Assembly: GCF_013114825.1 (NCBI RefSeq)
Contig: NZ_JAAVLX010000001.1
Coordinates: 62,001-126,000 of the forward strand
Length of the DNA stretch: 64,000 bases
Direction: 5' to 3'
Source of the DNA: Bradyrhizobium australiense
GTDB lineage: Bacteria; Pseudomonadota; Alphaproteobacteria; Rhizobiales; Xanthobacteraceae
The notes below the pieces were generated by a model, which had not been told where the DNA came from, searched no databases, and was given only the letters and a program-made list of their open reading frames with translations. Both the position numbers and the translations under genes were made by a program. Positions 9,140 to 19,120 of the stretch are shown here, in pieces; positions within the stretch are counted from its first letter, which is position 1; each line of letters begins with the position of its first letter.

Positions 9140-10519
9140 TCACCGATTTACGCCGGCCCTTGCGGGAATTGATACGCGATCCACTGGCATCGGGAACTTG
9201 CGCAGCACGCGCGCGATGACCGACGGACGAAACAGTGCGGCTGGCGGGTCGATCATGTGCATGACGCGATAGAAGGCGAGCGCGAGAGAGGTGTCGTGGG
9301 CGCACCTTTCGTGAAGCCGGCCGGTGTACCAATGAATGAACGCCATCCCAAGGGGACGTTCCCCCACAGCCTCCTCATGACGGAAATCCTCAGCTGTAGT
9401 CGGCCCCCACGCGCTGTCGATGATGTCCACGACCTTGCCGTGAAAGCGCGCGGGCAAACCATCTAGATCGGTTCGCTCCCGCAGGACTTCGTCGAGCACG
9501 ATTGCCTCGCGCGCGCTCACCGTCATCCCCTGACCGTAGATCGGATTGAAGCTGCAGAATGCGTCTCCCATGACCAAGAGGCGCTCGGGAAACGGCTTCA
9601 CACGATCGTAGTGACGGCGAATGTTGGTATGGAATTTGTAGGTTGCGATCGGCGTCAGCGGCTCTGCAGTTGCAAGAGCCCGATAGACATCTGGCACCGC
9701 GAGAGTCCGTGCAAACTCCAGATATCCTGCTTCGTCGGTCGGCGGGTACACGCCGTGACAGCCGCCGAGCGTGACCAGCCAGCGATTGCCCTCGACCGGA
9801 AAGACTGCCGCGAACTTCTTGTCCGGAGCGCGGGGCGAGACCAGCAAGACTTTCCAATCTGTCCTCTCCGGCCCCGGACGATAGAGCCGTGACGCGTACA
9901 TAACGTCAACCTTCACGCTCGATTCGGCCGGCTTGCCATAACTGAGGGCCTCGAGCCAGTGGGGAGTGCGCGAGCCGCGCCCGCTGGCATCGACGATCAG
10001 GTCGGCGATCAAGACCGAGCCATCGTCTGCCTGCGGCCGGATTCGGACGCCGGTCACCCGCTTGCGATCAGGGTCGAAGGCAAGTCCGTCGACGGCGGCC
10101 TCCAGGATGCGCACATTCGGCCGCCCGCGCACGCGCTCGGCGATTTGGCATTCCAGGTACGGCCGCGTGAACAGAATGCCGCCGATGCCGCTGTCGAAAC
10201 GCACCTTCCAAACCCCAAAATGATGCCAGTGAAAATCGCGGCCCATATCACCGGGGACAGCGCCGCCGGCCAGAAGTGCGGGGACCAGGTCGGGAAAGAG
10301 CTGTGACAAAATCTCTTGGCCCTTTGCGAGCAAGCCATGCACGTGTTGGCCTTGCGGTACACCTTTACGCGGCTTCGGCTCCGTCGCGACTCCGTCGCGC
10401 TCGATCAGCGTGACAGTCTCGAAGTGATCGGCCAGGACGCGGGCCGCGAGCAGGCCGGCCAGACCTCCGCCGACGACGACGGCGTGGTGTCTTGCGCAGG
10501 AAGGGTTCCTATGAGCCAT
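9140..10519 (-). CDS. FAD-dependent oxidoreductase/monooxygenase
   Basis: A 459-residue flavoprotein from the ATG at 10519 (the open frame extends 21 codons further, but this start follows a GAGAG ribosome site). The dinucleotide fold is at the N-terminus (VVVGGGLAGLLAARVL), with ERDG shortly after, and the second FAD contact is the GD motif in LLVMGDAFCSFNPIYGQGM. This is the arrangement of group A flavin monooxygenases and of related halogenases and geranylgeranyl reductases. No partner genes are adjacent, so the substrate is unknown. It is intact although both neighbours are broken. Confidence 0.8.
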   Translation of the reverse strand: MAHRNPSCARHHAVVVGGGLAGLLAARVLADHFETVTLIERDGVATEPKPRKGVPQGQHVHGLLAKGQEILSQLFPDLVPALLAGGAVPGDMGRDFHWHHFGVWKVRFDSGIGGILFTRPYLECQIAERVRGRPNVRILEAAVDGLAFDPDRKRVTGVRIRPQADDGSVLIADLIVDASGRGSRTPHWLEALSYGKPAESSVKVDVMYASRLYRPGPERTDWKVLLVSPRAPDKKFAAVFPVEGNRWLVTLGGCHGVYPPTDEAGYLEFARTLAVPDVYRALATAEPLTPIATYKFHTNIRRHYDRVKPFPERLLVMGDAFCSFNPIYGQGMTVSAREAIVLDEVLRERTDLDGLPARFHGKVVDIIDSAWGPTTAEDFRHEEAVGERPLGMAFIHWYTGRLHERCAHDTSLALAFYRVMHMIDPPAALFRPSVIARVLRKFPMPVDRVSIPARAGVNR

Positions 10520-10823
10520 CGCACTCTCGTTTATCAGCTGCCGACGAGCACGGATGAGCGGCAGCAACAGTGGCCTCGCCAAAATCGCTAGGCGACCCCG
10601 TGATGACAGATGGAGCTTAAGCGCGACCGGTTGGGGCGCGTATGAGGCACCTCACATCATCAGAATATTCAAAGAGGGAACTCGCAGATGACGTACGGCG
10701 GGATTGTGAGTTCCGCCGCACATCATGTCCGCTCTACCCAGGGACGACATGATCGCGTGGGTCACCAACGTCTGCTTCGAGGCGTAGAGCCGACCAAGTC
10801 GAGCGCGGCCGTTCGCTTTTGAC
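10520..10823. other. intergenic, no gene seen
   Basis: No supported gene. It contains short degenerate motifs of the kind scattered through the decayed left part of the window, and ends at the left inverted repeat of an insertion element. Confidence 0.4.
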
Positions 10824-12142
10824 CCAGGCTGTGTGAAAACTCCTTCGATGCTATGATTCTCTTGCTGAATCGGCGGGGGAAGCGATGCAGGGTTTCGTTC
10901 AAGTGGCGGATCGCCAGCAGACGATGCTGTTGCCGGAATGCCTCGATGATTGGGTCGACGAGAGCAATTCTATTCGCGCGGCCGATGTTTTGTGGATGCG
11001 TTGGAACTGCGCGACCTCGGGTTCGATAGCGTTGATCCTGCGGCGACCGGCCGGCCGGCGTACCATCCTTCGCCGATGCTCGGCTATCTCAACCGGGTCC
11101 AATCGAGCCGGCGGGTGGAGCGCGAGGCTGGCCGCAATCTCGAGGCGATGTGGCTGACCGGACGGCTCACGCCGGATCACAAAACCATCGCCGACTTCCG
11201 CAAGGACAATGGCCCAGCGATCAAGAAGGTTTGCGCGCAATTCGTCGAGTTGTGCCGCAAGATGGGCCGACTGATGAAGGCCAGCTTTGCCATCGACGGC
11301 AGCAAGTCAAGGCCGTGAACAGTCGCGACAACAACTTCACGCAAGGCAAGATCCAGCGCCGCCAGAAGCAGATCGAAGAGAGCGTGGCGCGCTACATGAG
11401 CCAACTGGACACCGGCGACCGCCAGACTGCCGCAGGAGAAGAGCCGTCGGAAACGGTGCAACTGACCAAGACGCGGCTTAAGGAAAAGCTGGCGAAGCTC
11501 GAAGAAGAAGTGGAACGACTGGCCGCGATTGAAAAGGCATTGCTCGCCTCGCCCGACAACCAGATATCGCTGACCGATCCCGATTGCCGCTCGACGGCAA
11601 CGAGCGGGCGCGGCTCAGGCATGGTCGCCTACACCGTACAAAGTGCGGTCGACACCACGAACCATCTGATTGTCGCGCACGAGGTCACCAACGTCGGCAC
11701 CGATCGATCGCAACTGGCGAGGATGGCGCAGGCGGCGAAAGCCGCGCTGCGCAGCGATAACCCGCAAGCCATGCGTGTGCGTCGCGAAACCGTCGAGCAT
11801 CCGTTCGCCACACTGAAGATGCGGATGGGTGCGACATACTTTCTAATGAAGCGGTTGCCCAATGTCGCGACTGAAATGGCGCTGAACGTACTCGCCTACA
11901 ACCTCACGCGCGTAATAAACATCGTCGGCATCAAGCCGCTCCTGGTAGCAATCCGGGCGTGAAGAGCTCGTGCCGTTATGCGCATCGTGTGACCGTTCAG
12001 GTTCGCTCAGCGTAGCCCGAGGTTGCGCCCGGGTTGACTCCAGACTCGATACACCAAAAATCCGCTCAGACCGTCGTGTCGACGCGGATCGTCCCCGGTT
12101 GCATGCAGTTTTTGGACGGAAAAACGTTTTCACACAGCCTGG
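10824..12142 (+). mobile_element. IS1182-type insertion element, internally deleted
   Basis: The ends are a perfect 17-base inverted repeat: CCAGGCTGTGTGAAAAC at 10824-10840 and its reverse complement at 12126-12142. Between them is a broken IS1182-family transposase gene. At 1,319 bases the element is a few hundred bases shorter than a typical full IS1182 element because the middle of the transposase is missing. No clear target duplication is visible: GAC lies on the left and ACC on the right. With intact ends and a dead transposase, it could move only with enzyme supplied in trans. Confidence 0.8.
10885..11962 (+). pseudogene. IS1182 family transposase, truncated and frameshifted
   Basis: The start (MQGFVQVADRQQTMLLPECL) is followed by frame changes near 10990 and 11310, joining LGFDSVDPAATGRPAYHPS, YLNRVQSSRRVEREAGRN and LTPDHKTIADFRKDNGPAI to NNFTQGKIQRRQKQIEESV and the C-terminal RRETVEHPFATLKMRMGA. 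These are hallmarks of IS1182-family DDE transposases. Two segments are missing: a few residues before YLNRVQS, and a large block, probably over 100 residues, between AKAALRSDN and PQAMRVRRET that should hold the second catalytic acidic residue region and the Cys-rich segment. It cannot encode active enzyme. Confidence 0.85.
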
Positions 12143-13322
12143 ACCCGAAGCGGACATGCCGACCCTTCCGATTAGTGTCTGCTTCGACCGGACATGGCGA
12201 AGTAAACCGCCACTTCCGCCAACTGACCATAGCCTGAAATTTTCGAACCCAGCCGGCTCCGCTGGCGTACGAAAATTACTAGCCCGCAACAAATTCCGCA
12301 CCTCGTGACATAAAACATTTGACGCGCTGAATTTTCTCTGTGTTTAGATCATGACACTCGTCGCGGGTGAAATTGCCTGCACTCTTGAGGACCGTAATGC
12401 GCAACGCACGCACACACATCGCAGAGACCGCCGCCCGCGTCTGGCCACTTATTCGGCTGGCCGATTGGTCGTGCAGGTCCGTGATGACGTGGGGCCCGAA
12501 TTTTCAGCTCGAGACGGGGCTGATCCGCAAAGCAAGAGTGTAACTCTCGGCGCAGGGCCGCTCCCTCCGCCGAACTGGCAGGAGGGCAAGATGAACGCCC
12601 GCAACGACGTCAAGAGACGATCCGATCAGAGCTTGGACGCGAGGCTTGTGGTGGCAGCGGTTCAACTGCGATTTGCCGCGCGGGTTGATGTTCTCGTGGC
12701 TCGCTGGCTCGAGCGCTGCGCCACGAACGCCGAGGCCGCACAGCGGTTGTTCAAGACCGATCGGAAGCCCACACGTCAGTTCGGGATGGGCGTGAGCCTT
12801 GCCGTCTCATCTCCACGTTGGGATGAGTCCCCATGACGGGGGCAGGCGGCGGGGGTGGGGATAGCTCCAAGATATGGACAGAGGCTGCCCGCATGGCAGC
12901 CTCCCTTACTCTATTGCAGTCACCAGTGACCTGATGCGTCCTCAAGCAAGGCACTTCCTCTAGCGCGCGGTTCAATGTCGACTCTCGGACCGGACCTGAA
13001 CGACTGATCTGACGATTCTGCTTACGCGGGCAAAACAGATCTTCCGGTTGAACCTCTCGAATTCCGAGTTTGGCCCAAATGCGAAGTGCCGGTGGCATTG
13101 AGCAAGGTCCGCTTTCAGGGGTAATCCGGAAGACATTTGCTCTCACTGAGTTCTTCTCAGTTTGACCCACACCGGATATCGCGCCCTGTCGCTGCCATGC
13201 CGCGCTGTTGCAGGGCGCGGAAGCAAAAGCCGGCGCCCCGCTTTGCAGTGACGCCCTTCCCCTGTACCATCATCCCAAGACGACCGGCATTCAGCGGTCG
13301 CTACGGCAAGGGGAGGGTTTTC
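12143..13322. other. degenerate region, one weak small ORF
   Basis: About 1.2 kb between the insertion element and a binding-protein gene. Frames are short and without recognisable domains. Around 13160 there is TTTGACCCACACCGGA, one copy of a degenerate motif seen several times between 10.8 and 20.3 kb. The only ORF with a good ribosome site is listed separately at 12591. Confidence 0.4.
12591..12836 (+). CDS. small hypothetical protein, doubtful
   Basis: An 81-residue ORF preceded by a good ribosome site (CAGGAGGGCAAG before the ATG). The first 60 residues are rich in Arg and Ala with a helical pattern (RLVVAAVQLRFAARVDVLVARWL); the last 15 residues look like random translation. No family is recognised. 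It lies in a decayed region, so it may be the start of a former gene or not coding at all. Confidence 0.3.
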   Translation: MNARNDVKRRSDQSLDARLVVAAVQLRFAARVDVLVARWLERCATNAEAAQRLFKTDRKPTRQFGMGVSLAVSSPRWDESP

Positions 13323-14534
13323 ATGCGTCGCAACATTATCGCCGCGCTCGCGCTCCTGTTGTGGGGAGCGGGGCTGACCGCCTCCGCGGTCGCGCAGCAA
13401 CCGGTTAAGCTCGGTGTCCTCAACGACCAGACGGGACTGTACGCGGATCTGAGCGGCATGGGCTCAGTCCACGCCGCGCGCATGGCGGTCGAGGATTACG
13501 GCGGCAAGGTGCTGGGCCGGCCGATCGAAGTCATCTTCGCCGACCACCAGAACAAGCCCGACATCGGCGCCAACATCGCGCGGCAGTGGATCGAGACCGA
13601 GGGCGTCAACCTCATCCTCGACATTCCCAATTCGGCCGTGGGGCTCGCCGTGCGCGAGGTGACGCGCACGCACGACGCCGTTGACATCAACACCGGCGCC
13701 GCCACGTCGGATCTTTCCGGAAAAGCCTGTTCCCCGCACGGCGTGCACTGGAGCTTCGACACCTACGGGCTTGCGGCGACGATCGGTCAGGCGTTGGTGA
13801 AGCAGGGTGGGGATAGCTGGTTTTTCATCACCGCCGACTACGCATTCGGGCATGCCCTTGAGCGCGACACCTCAGCGTTCGTCGCGGCCGCCGGTGGAAA
13901 GGTGGTGGGGGCCGTGCGCCATCCGCTCAATACCGCCGATTTCTCGTCTTTTCTGCTGCAGGCGCAAGCCTCGAAAGCGAAGATCGTCGCTCTCTCGAAC
14001 GCTGGCGGCGACACCATCAACGCGATCAAACAGGCCGGGGAATTCGGCTTGGGCCGCAGCAGCGATCAGCGCGTGGCTGCGCTCCTGCTGCAGTTTCCCG
14101 ACACCCACGCCCTTGGCCTCGAAGCGGCGCAGGGCCTGACTGCGAGCGAGACTTTCTTCTGGGACCTCGACGACGCGACCCGCGCCTGGACCAAACGCCT
14201 CCTCGCCCGCAACGGCGGGAAGCCGCCAAGCATGATCCATGCCGGGACCTACGGGGCGACATTGCATTACCTCAAGGCGATGGCGGCAGCTGGCACGACC
14301 AATGCGACCAAGGTCGTCGCCAAGATGAAGGAACTGCCGATTGACGACTTCTACACCAAGGGCACCGTGCGCGAGGATGGGCGTGTGATGCGGCCTTATT
14401 ATCTGCTGCAGGTGAAGAAGCCCTCTGAATCGAGATATCCGTTCGATTATCTCAGGCTTCTTGCCACGGTGCCGGCTGAGAAAGCGGCGCGGCCGCTGAG
14501 CGAGAGCGCTTGCCCGATGGTGAAGCACCGCTGA
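13323..14534 (+). CDS. LivJ-type ABC transporter substrate-binding protein
   Basis: A 403-residue periplasmic binding protein of the branched-chain amino acid/aromatic acid ABC class. The ATG at 13323 follows AGGGGAGGG and gives a good signal peptide ending near SAVAQQ. The mature part starts VKLGVLNDQTGLYADLSG; GGDSWFFITADYAFGH in the middle and LQVKKPSESRYPFDY near the end are characteristic of this subgroup. No permease or ATPase gene adjoins it, so it is an orphan that must serve a transporter elsewhere. It is a paralog of the protein at 21841-23052 (shared GGDSWFFIT, YAFGH and LQAQASKAKI). Confidence 0.93.
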   Translation: MRRNIIAALALLLWGAGLTASAVAQQPVKLGVLNDQTGLYADLSGMGSVHAARMAVEDYGGKVLGRPIEVIFADHQNKPDIGANIARQWIETEGVNLILDIPNSAVGLAVREVTRTHDAVDINTGAATSDLSGKACSPHGVHWSFDTYGLAATIGQALVKQGGDSWFFITADYAFGHALERDTSAFVAAAGGKVVGAVRHPLNTADFSSFLLQAQASKAKIVALSNAGGDTINAIKQAGEFGLGRSSDQRVAALLLQFPDTHALGLEAAQGLTASETFFWDLDDATRAWTKRLLARNGGKPPSMIHAGTYGATLHYLKAMAAAGTTNATKVVAKMKELPIDDFYTKGTVREDGRVMRPYYLLQVKKPSESRYPFDYLRLLATVPAEKAARPLSESACPMVKHR

Positions 14535-15054
14535 GATCGGTCGCGGCGACGTGTCGGCGGCTCGCACGCCGTCGGGCGCCGCTATCATCGATTGTTCTCC
14601 GACCTCGAGGGGCCGATCGATGAAGCTTCGGTGTCCGTTCCGCTCGCGCACAAACGGGTTCTGTGGCGAGCGGCCTGCGCCCGGACCAGAGATGGATTTG
14701 CGGGTTCGCCTGCGCTCCGCTCGGCGCCCCTGGAATGGCCGGCTCTCGACCAGAGCGGTTCGGGAATGACCGGTTCTGGGCCCGTAGCCGACGTTGCGGC
14801 AGGGTTCACCAGCTTCCGCTTTCCGGTGCCCAGCGGATGTGGACCAAGGTAGGTCAACAAGAGCTTGGTTTTGACCCATATCGGAAGTCGGCCTATCGGC
14901 ACCGATATGACGCCCATTCCGGGCATCGACCTTTTCCAGTATCGGACGTTCATCCGATGTCATGGCTGTTCGGCAGGGGTCTTCGAGACCATAGCCAGCC
15001 AGGCATTTTTCATGCCGCCGATGGAGCCCCTCGGCCTGGCGCCAACCGCAGTCG
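14535..15054. other. degenerate intergenic region
   Basis: No supported gene. It contains another copy of the dispersed degenerate motif (TTTTGACCCATATCGGA near 14870). Open frames here overlap on both strands and lack ribosome sites. Confidence 0.4.
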
Positions 15055-15552
15055 TCAAGACTGCCGAAACGCCACCGCAGCGGATTTTTTCATCTCGGTT
15101 ACATACTGGCGGGCGGCTTTGCTTATTGCGCGAATAGCTTGCCAAGCCTCGGTGGCTTCCAGCCATGCCTTTGCTTGGCTGAATTTTGTGTACGCCCAGA
15201 GAAAGGCTGGAATTTTCATCAGCTTGTCCCGGGTAAGCCTGAACAGGCGCTCGACCAGCACGAGCTTTAGAAGCTCGCCGACGATCAACGTCACAACGCT
15301 GCTCACCATCTGACCGGTAGCAGCCAGATAGGCCGCCACCGGTTTGACCGGCTCCAGCATGATCACCGGTACCGAAAACAGCGCCAGCGACGGGTAGGGC
15401 CGCAACGACCTGATCCAGGCGCGCAATCGCCTCAGCACGACATGCTTGGCAAGCCAGTCCGAGATCGGCTTGGCGATGGCCATGAAAGCCGCGTCCACCA
15501 GGAAATACAGGGTGGCCAGGACATAAGTGGCCGGTTTCAAGATTCGCTTCAC
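15055..15552 (-). CDS. small membrane-associated protein, unknown function
   Basis: The open frame extends to 15774, but the coding part most likely begins at GTG 15552, which has AGGAG eight bases upstream; this gives 165 residues. Two or three hydrophobic segments are visible: YVLATLYFLVDAAFMAI near the N-terminus, SLALFSVPVIML, and MVSSVVTLIVGELLKLVLV. Between and after them are basic amphipathic stretches, and the C-terminus is Ala/Lys-rich. This resembles conserved hypothetical membrane proteins of Bradyrhizobium, but no function is known to me. It stands alone between degenerate stretches. Confidence 0.65.
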   Translation of the reverse strand: MKRILKPATYVLATLYFLVDAAFMAIAKPISDWLAKHVVLRRLRAWIRSLRPYPSLALFSVPVIMLEPVKPVAAYLAATGQMVSSVVTLIVGELLKLVLVERLFRLTRDKLMKIPAFLWAYTKFSQAKAWLEATEAWQAIRAISKAARQYVTEMKKSAAVAFRQS

Positions 15553-15835
15553 TGCCAATTCTCCTGGCACATTCAAACCCCCGAGAGTTCGGATGGTTTC
15601 ACTTGCCAGTGCGGCGCGGGGTCTCATTTGACGGAAAGGTAGCGCCAGGCATGGCCCTGCGATCCGAGTCCGCTTGCTTGGGAGCAGGGCTATGAGACCG
15701 TCCGGTTCTCGAGATAGGCCGGAAGCGGCTCGCCGAGTTGCGAACGGCGCTTTTTGCACCGAGACCGCTGGCACCGAGCTGTAACTCCCGCCGTTCCGAA
15801 GCGCTCGACGCCTCTACTCTACCTATCCAAGAACT

Positions 15836-16192
15836 TTACCAACCGCCGTGAAAGTGACGTCGGTGGCCCCATCCGTGACGCCAAACCGGTCCGGCGTACG
15901 CATACACAGGAGGTGCCGCATACACGCGCGGTGCCGCATAGACAGGATATTCATCAACCACCACTCGCGGCGGCGCTACAATGACTGGCCGGCGAACGAC
16001 GACCGTCTCGGTAGCGATCGGAGCCGGCTCCGCGACAACGACAGGCGGCGCCGTTCTGTACTCGTAGATGTGAGTTTCCCGCTCATAGCTTGGAACGTTG
16101 CTATAGGGAGCCACCGGCAGATCGGCGGCCGCTGCCGGCGAGGCAAGAGCTAATGCACTTGCCGCACCCAAGATCGCGTTACGAATGTACAT
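15836..16192 (-). CDS. small exported Tyr/Pro/Val-rich protein
   Basis: A 118-residue protein starting at ATG 16192 behind a strong AAAGGAGG ribosome site. A signal peptide ending in SPAAAADLP is followed by a low-complexity region with repeated AAPRVYAAPPVYAY-like units and stretches such as VVVRRPVIVAPPRVVV, and a His/Trp/Gly-rich end. Such short exported proteins are common in Bradyrhizobium and may attach to the envelope; no catalytic motif is present. It is convergent to nothing and has no evident operon partners. Confidence 0.7.
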   Translation of the reverse strand: MYIRNAILGAASALALASPAAAADLPVAPYSNVPSYERETHIYEYRTAPPVVVAEPAPIATETVVVRRPVIVAPPRVVVDEYPVYAAPRVYAAPPVYAYAGPVWRHGWGHRRHFHGGW

Positions 16193-16730
16193 TGTTCCCT
16201 CCTTTGGTTCCCTTGTTTGTCGCCCTGTGCAGCAACGCGGAAATCCCCCTGTTAGGTTCATGAATGCGTGTTCGTCCATGACATCCTAGATGGCAAAATT
16301 CTAAAGGGCGGGAAGGCCGTTGATCTGCCGTTCGAGCGGCTAATTAAGATCGAGTTGATCATCAACTCAAAGCCAATGGCAATGCGCGCAAATTTCCACT
16401 GCGCTGCTCGCGTGCGCCGAGGAAGTGATCGACGGAGCCGTCCGCTTCTGGGCCTCATAGCGGACCGGCTCATCGTTATGCGTCATGTCCGCTGTCTGTA
16501 CTAATCCTGACATTGGTATTGCCCAGGCTCAATCATCGATCCCTCCCTCAAGCCTTAGGCTTGGCTGGAGGGCTCCAAAAGAGCGAGGTGCGAATTCGCT
16601 CACTCAATCCAATATCAATGAATGAGTAGCGCTTGACCGCCGAGGCACGGGTGCTGCGCTTAACTACAGAACTCCGGCACGTCCCATTGGCAGTTCGTGG
16701 AAGAATACAGCACTTTCGGTGCAGCAAAGA
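16193..16730. other. no recognisable gene
   Basis: About 540 bases upstream of the small exported protein gene and beyond the broken end of a cyclase remnant. Only short unsupported frames are present; the part near 16560-16730 continues the open frame of the cyclase remnant but without family similarity. Confidence 0.4.
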
Positions 16731-17085
16731 GTAGGCGCCAATGATGTCGCGCGGCTCCTCAGGGTCAAGCCGCCCGGACAAGGCCGTGGAGCCGACGAGG
16801 TCGACGAACATGACCGTAAGCTGGCGGCGTTCCGCGCCGTCCGAGGTTTTCGACGGCATTGAAGCAGCAGAGGGTTCGAATGCGGCCTGCGCCGCGGAAG
16901 TGGGCTCGCTGATGGCTGCAAGGATTTTCCGCCCGGTGCCCGAGCGGAATACCAATGTCCTTGAGGTCTTGGTCAGTCAGATGGGGAAGTACCGAGAGAT
17001 CATTTTCATTTTCGGCAAAACGCTGCGCGTATTGCTCGAAACCGAGTGCATGGAGCCAGTGCGCAATCGACTGCATTGCGGCCAC
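16731..17085 (-). pseudogene. SAM-domain/adenylate cyclase N-terminal remnant
   Basis: Minus-strand reading from 17085 gives a SAM domain ([37 protein letters not shown]) that shifts frame near 16940 into ILAAIS and then [20 protein letters not shown], the start of a class III nucleotide cyclase domain. Similarity stops after DIIGAY at about 16731, so only the first part of the catalytic domain is left. The two metal-binding aspartates cannot both be present. It is a truncated, frameshifted relative of the large cyclase families expanded in Bradyrhizobium. Confidence 0.8.
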
Positions 17086-17356
17086 CTATTCTTTCGGTGT
17101 GGCCTTAAGCAACCAGCATTATATCCCGATCTTTTCTCGATGGCACCTCATCTGCCCGGTCATTGGTTGACCTTCCGACCCCAATACCGCCGTGCGAGTT
17201 TGACCCAACCCGTGAAAGACAGCGACGTTACGGCCGGCGGCGCGTTCACGGCGGCAATGTCCGGTGTTGAACCCAAGGCGGACATTCGCATCAGCGGGAC
17301 AAGGTTTCACTGAACTGCTATAATGGCGCTCAATCTCCCGAGCCGGGAGGTGCGTC

Positions 17357-17480
17357 GTGAGCAGTGAGCGCGTGAAGCGGCGCTTAGCGGCTGTGTTGGC
17401 GGCGGATGTTGCCGGCTATAGCCGTTTGATGGGCCGCGACGAAGAAGGCACACTCGCGCAGCTCAAGTCGTTCCGGAAGG
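17357..17480 (+). pseudogene. adenylate cyclase N-terminal remnant
   Basis: A GTG start with GGGAGG upstream opens the standard beginning of an alphaproteobacterial class III adenylate cyclase: VKRRLAAVLAADVAGYSRLM, RDEEGTLAQLK. The first metal-binding aspartate (AADVAGYS) is visible. After about 40 codons the similarity ends abruptly and the sequence runs into the upstream region of an unrelated exported-protein gene. The promoter and ribosome site of the old cyclase gene may therefore still drive transcription into the gene at 17511. Confidence 0.8.
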
Positions 17481-17510
17481 CGCGCGGCGCGAGCGGAGCG
17501 GAGTGGCAGG

Positions 17511-18164
17511 ATGGCAATGCGATATCTCAAGCTGGCAATCCTAGTTTTGGCATATGCGCTGATATCATCGCTCGCGTTTGCGCAAACCTGTTGCCCCGCC
17601 GGCTGCGCGCCGGAGGCCAATCGGTGCGTGACCACGGGTCCGCTGTGGACCAGATGCATTCCCATCGCCTGCGCCGCGGATTCTCAAAAATCTTCCGCCG
17701 GGTCCTCTGGCCGCACGCGCGAGCACCGAAAAAGCGCGGTGCTCGCCCGCCCGCTGCGCACAGCGCATACTTACGTGGCCCCACGTCAGATCCCCCCGCA
17801 TTGCCCATTGATGAATCCAACCCAAGCACAGGTCGACGAGGCCGCCAATCAATGCGTTAACGCGTTGACCCGAAGTGCGCAGTTGCGGGATTGCTTTTTC
17901 GAGGACGATGCCGGCAGGGCCGAAGACAAACGAACTGGCCTGAGCTGCCCCGATCGTCAAGCTGCGCTGGCTAAGCAGTGTCTAAAACGCTGCGCCGACT
18001 ACGCATCAGATACGACCCACTTGGTGTGCAGCGGCAGTTATCCGAACACCGTCTGGCATATCTCCTTTGGAGATATTTCGGGCGAAACTGGCAATTCCGC
18101 GCGTGTAGACCTCTGCGGGCCTCCGCTAAGAAGCATCTTCGCGAAAAAGCCGCCACCGGGTTGA
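17511..18164 (+). CDS. exported Cys-rich hypothetical protein
   Basis: A 217-residue protein with a clear signal peptide (LAILVLAYALISSLAFAQ) followed at once by a Cys-rich segment (TCCPAGCAPEANRC). Further cysteines recur as CIPIAC, NQCVNAL, DCFFED, LSCPD, KQCLKRCAD, LVCSGS and DLCGPP, fitting a disulfide-stabilised periplasmic or secreted protein. GGAGTGGCAGG precedes the ATG. No family is recognised. Between residues about 55 and 90 the sequence is Arg/Ser-rich and less ordered. It lies directly behind a truncated cyclase start, so it may have been moved here. Confidence 0.65.
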   Translation: MAMRYLKLAILVLAYALISSLAFAQTCCPAGCAPEANRCVTTGPLWTRCIPIACAADSQKSSAGSSGRTREHRKSAVLARPLRTAHTYVAPRQIPPHCPLMNPTQAQVDEAANQCVNALTRSAQLRDCFFEDDAGRAEDKRTGLSCPDRQAALAKQCLKRCADYASDTTHLVCSGSYPNTVWHISFGDISGETGNSARVDLCGPPLRSIFAKKPPPG

Positions 18165-19120
18165 GAGTGATGTCGGAAGGCGCAGGGGCAGCAACCTAGT
18201 CCTTCAAGAAGTCCGCCGCCGACTTGCGTAAGTCTCGGACGCCGCGCATCTGCAAAACAATGGCAGATTTGCCGGAGGGTTGGGCCCTATGCGATCTGAC
18301 TGACCCTACCGAGGCCGCCCGTTTACTCGGATGGGCCGATGGCTTTCGCAGTCTAATTTGCGCGTTGGTATTGACTACGAACCGCCGACTGAAGCTCTAG
18401 GTGTGGAAAGTGACCTCTGCGAATGCTGAAAGTTGAGGCCGCAGCCAGCCGATGATATCGACGCATTTCTTAGCTGGGTGCGACAGCGGAAAATGACGTC
18501 CTCAACCCTCGAAGGCCTGATCGCGCGATCGCGTGAAAGGAGAGCGTCTAGCAGGCGCTTATTCTCCCCTTTCGGCCCGACCCGCGAATATCTGCTGTTG
18601 GCCCGGAGCCGAAGTAGAGACCACCATCCGTCAGCTTGCGGAGGCAGAGCGGACTAAGGGCACAGCGGAGGGAATGTCGCTTTTTCACCCGCAACGGACA
18701 TCCGATCTGAATGACCTCCGACGCTGACCGTCACGTTCCTCATTAACAGCGCGAGTAAGGAAGTATAGCGATCCAAAATTACACGTCCGCAAAGGCACCA
18801 ATTTTTTGCAATCGTTTCTCTGATAGGGTGGCATAACACCGGTGGAGTTTTCATGCAGCCTCGACAGGCGACGTTATTCATTAGGCGTTGGGCCGGCAAC
18901 GGCGTAGCGTTGTTGCCGCGGCCAAGCGATTTAGCATGTCTGCGAGCTGCCAAAACGGGTGACGCACCGAAGTCTCCGCTTCAATCAAATGGCAGCCCAG
19001 ACAAAAATCTATTTTGAAAAATGGATTCACGAATTGCATCGTGAAACCCGCGCCGTGAGCGCAGTCTGCTGATCGCGTCATGCCCAGCAGGGGACTTTTG
19101 AGAAAAAATAAGGAGCCAAA
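18165..19120. other. degenerate region without supported gene
   Basis: Nearly 1 kb of short frames. Fragments such as the stretch around 18640-18730 resemble the degenerate filler found elsewhere in the left third. No RNA gene or intact mobile element was seen. Confidence 0.4.

Noticed and set aside
12751..13170. 139-codon minus-strand open frame
   Set aside because: Resembles translated degenerate filler with a Pro run; no ribosome site or domain.
13872..14963. 363-codon minus-strand open frame
   Set aside because: Mostly antisense to the LivJ-type protein gene; no recognisable domain.
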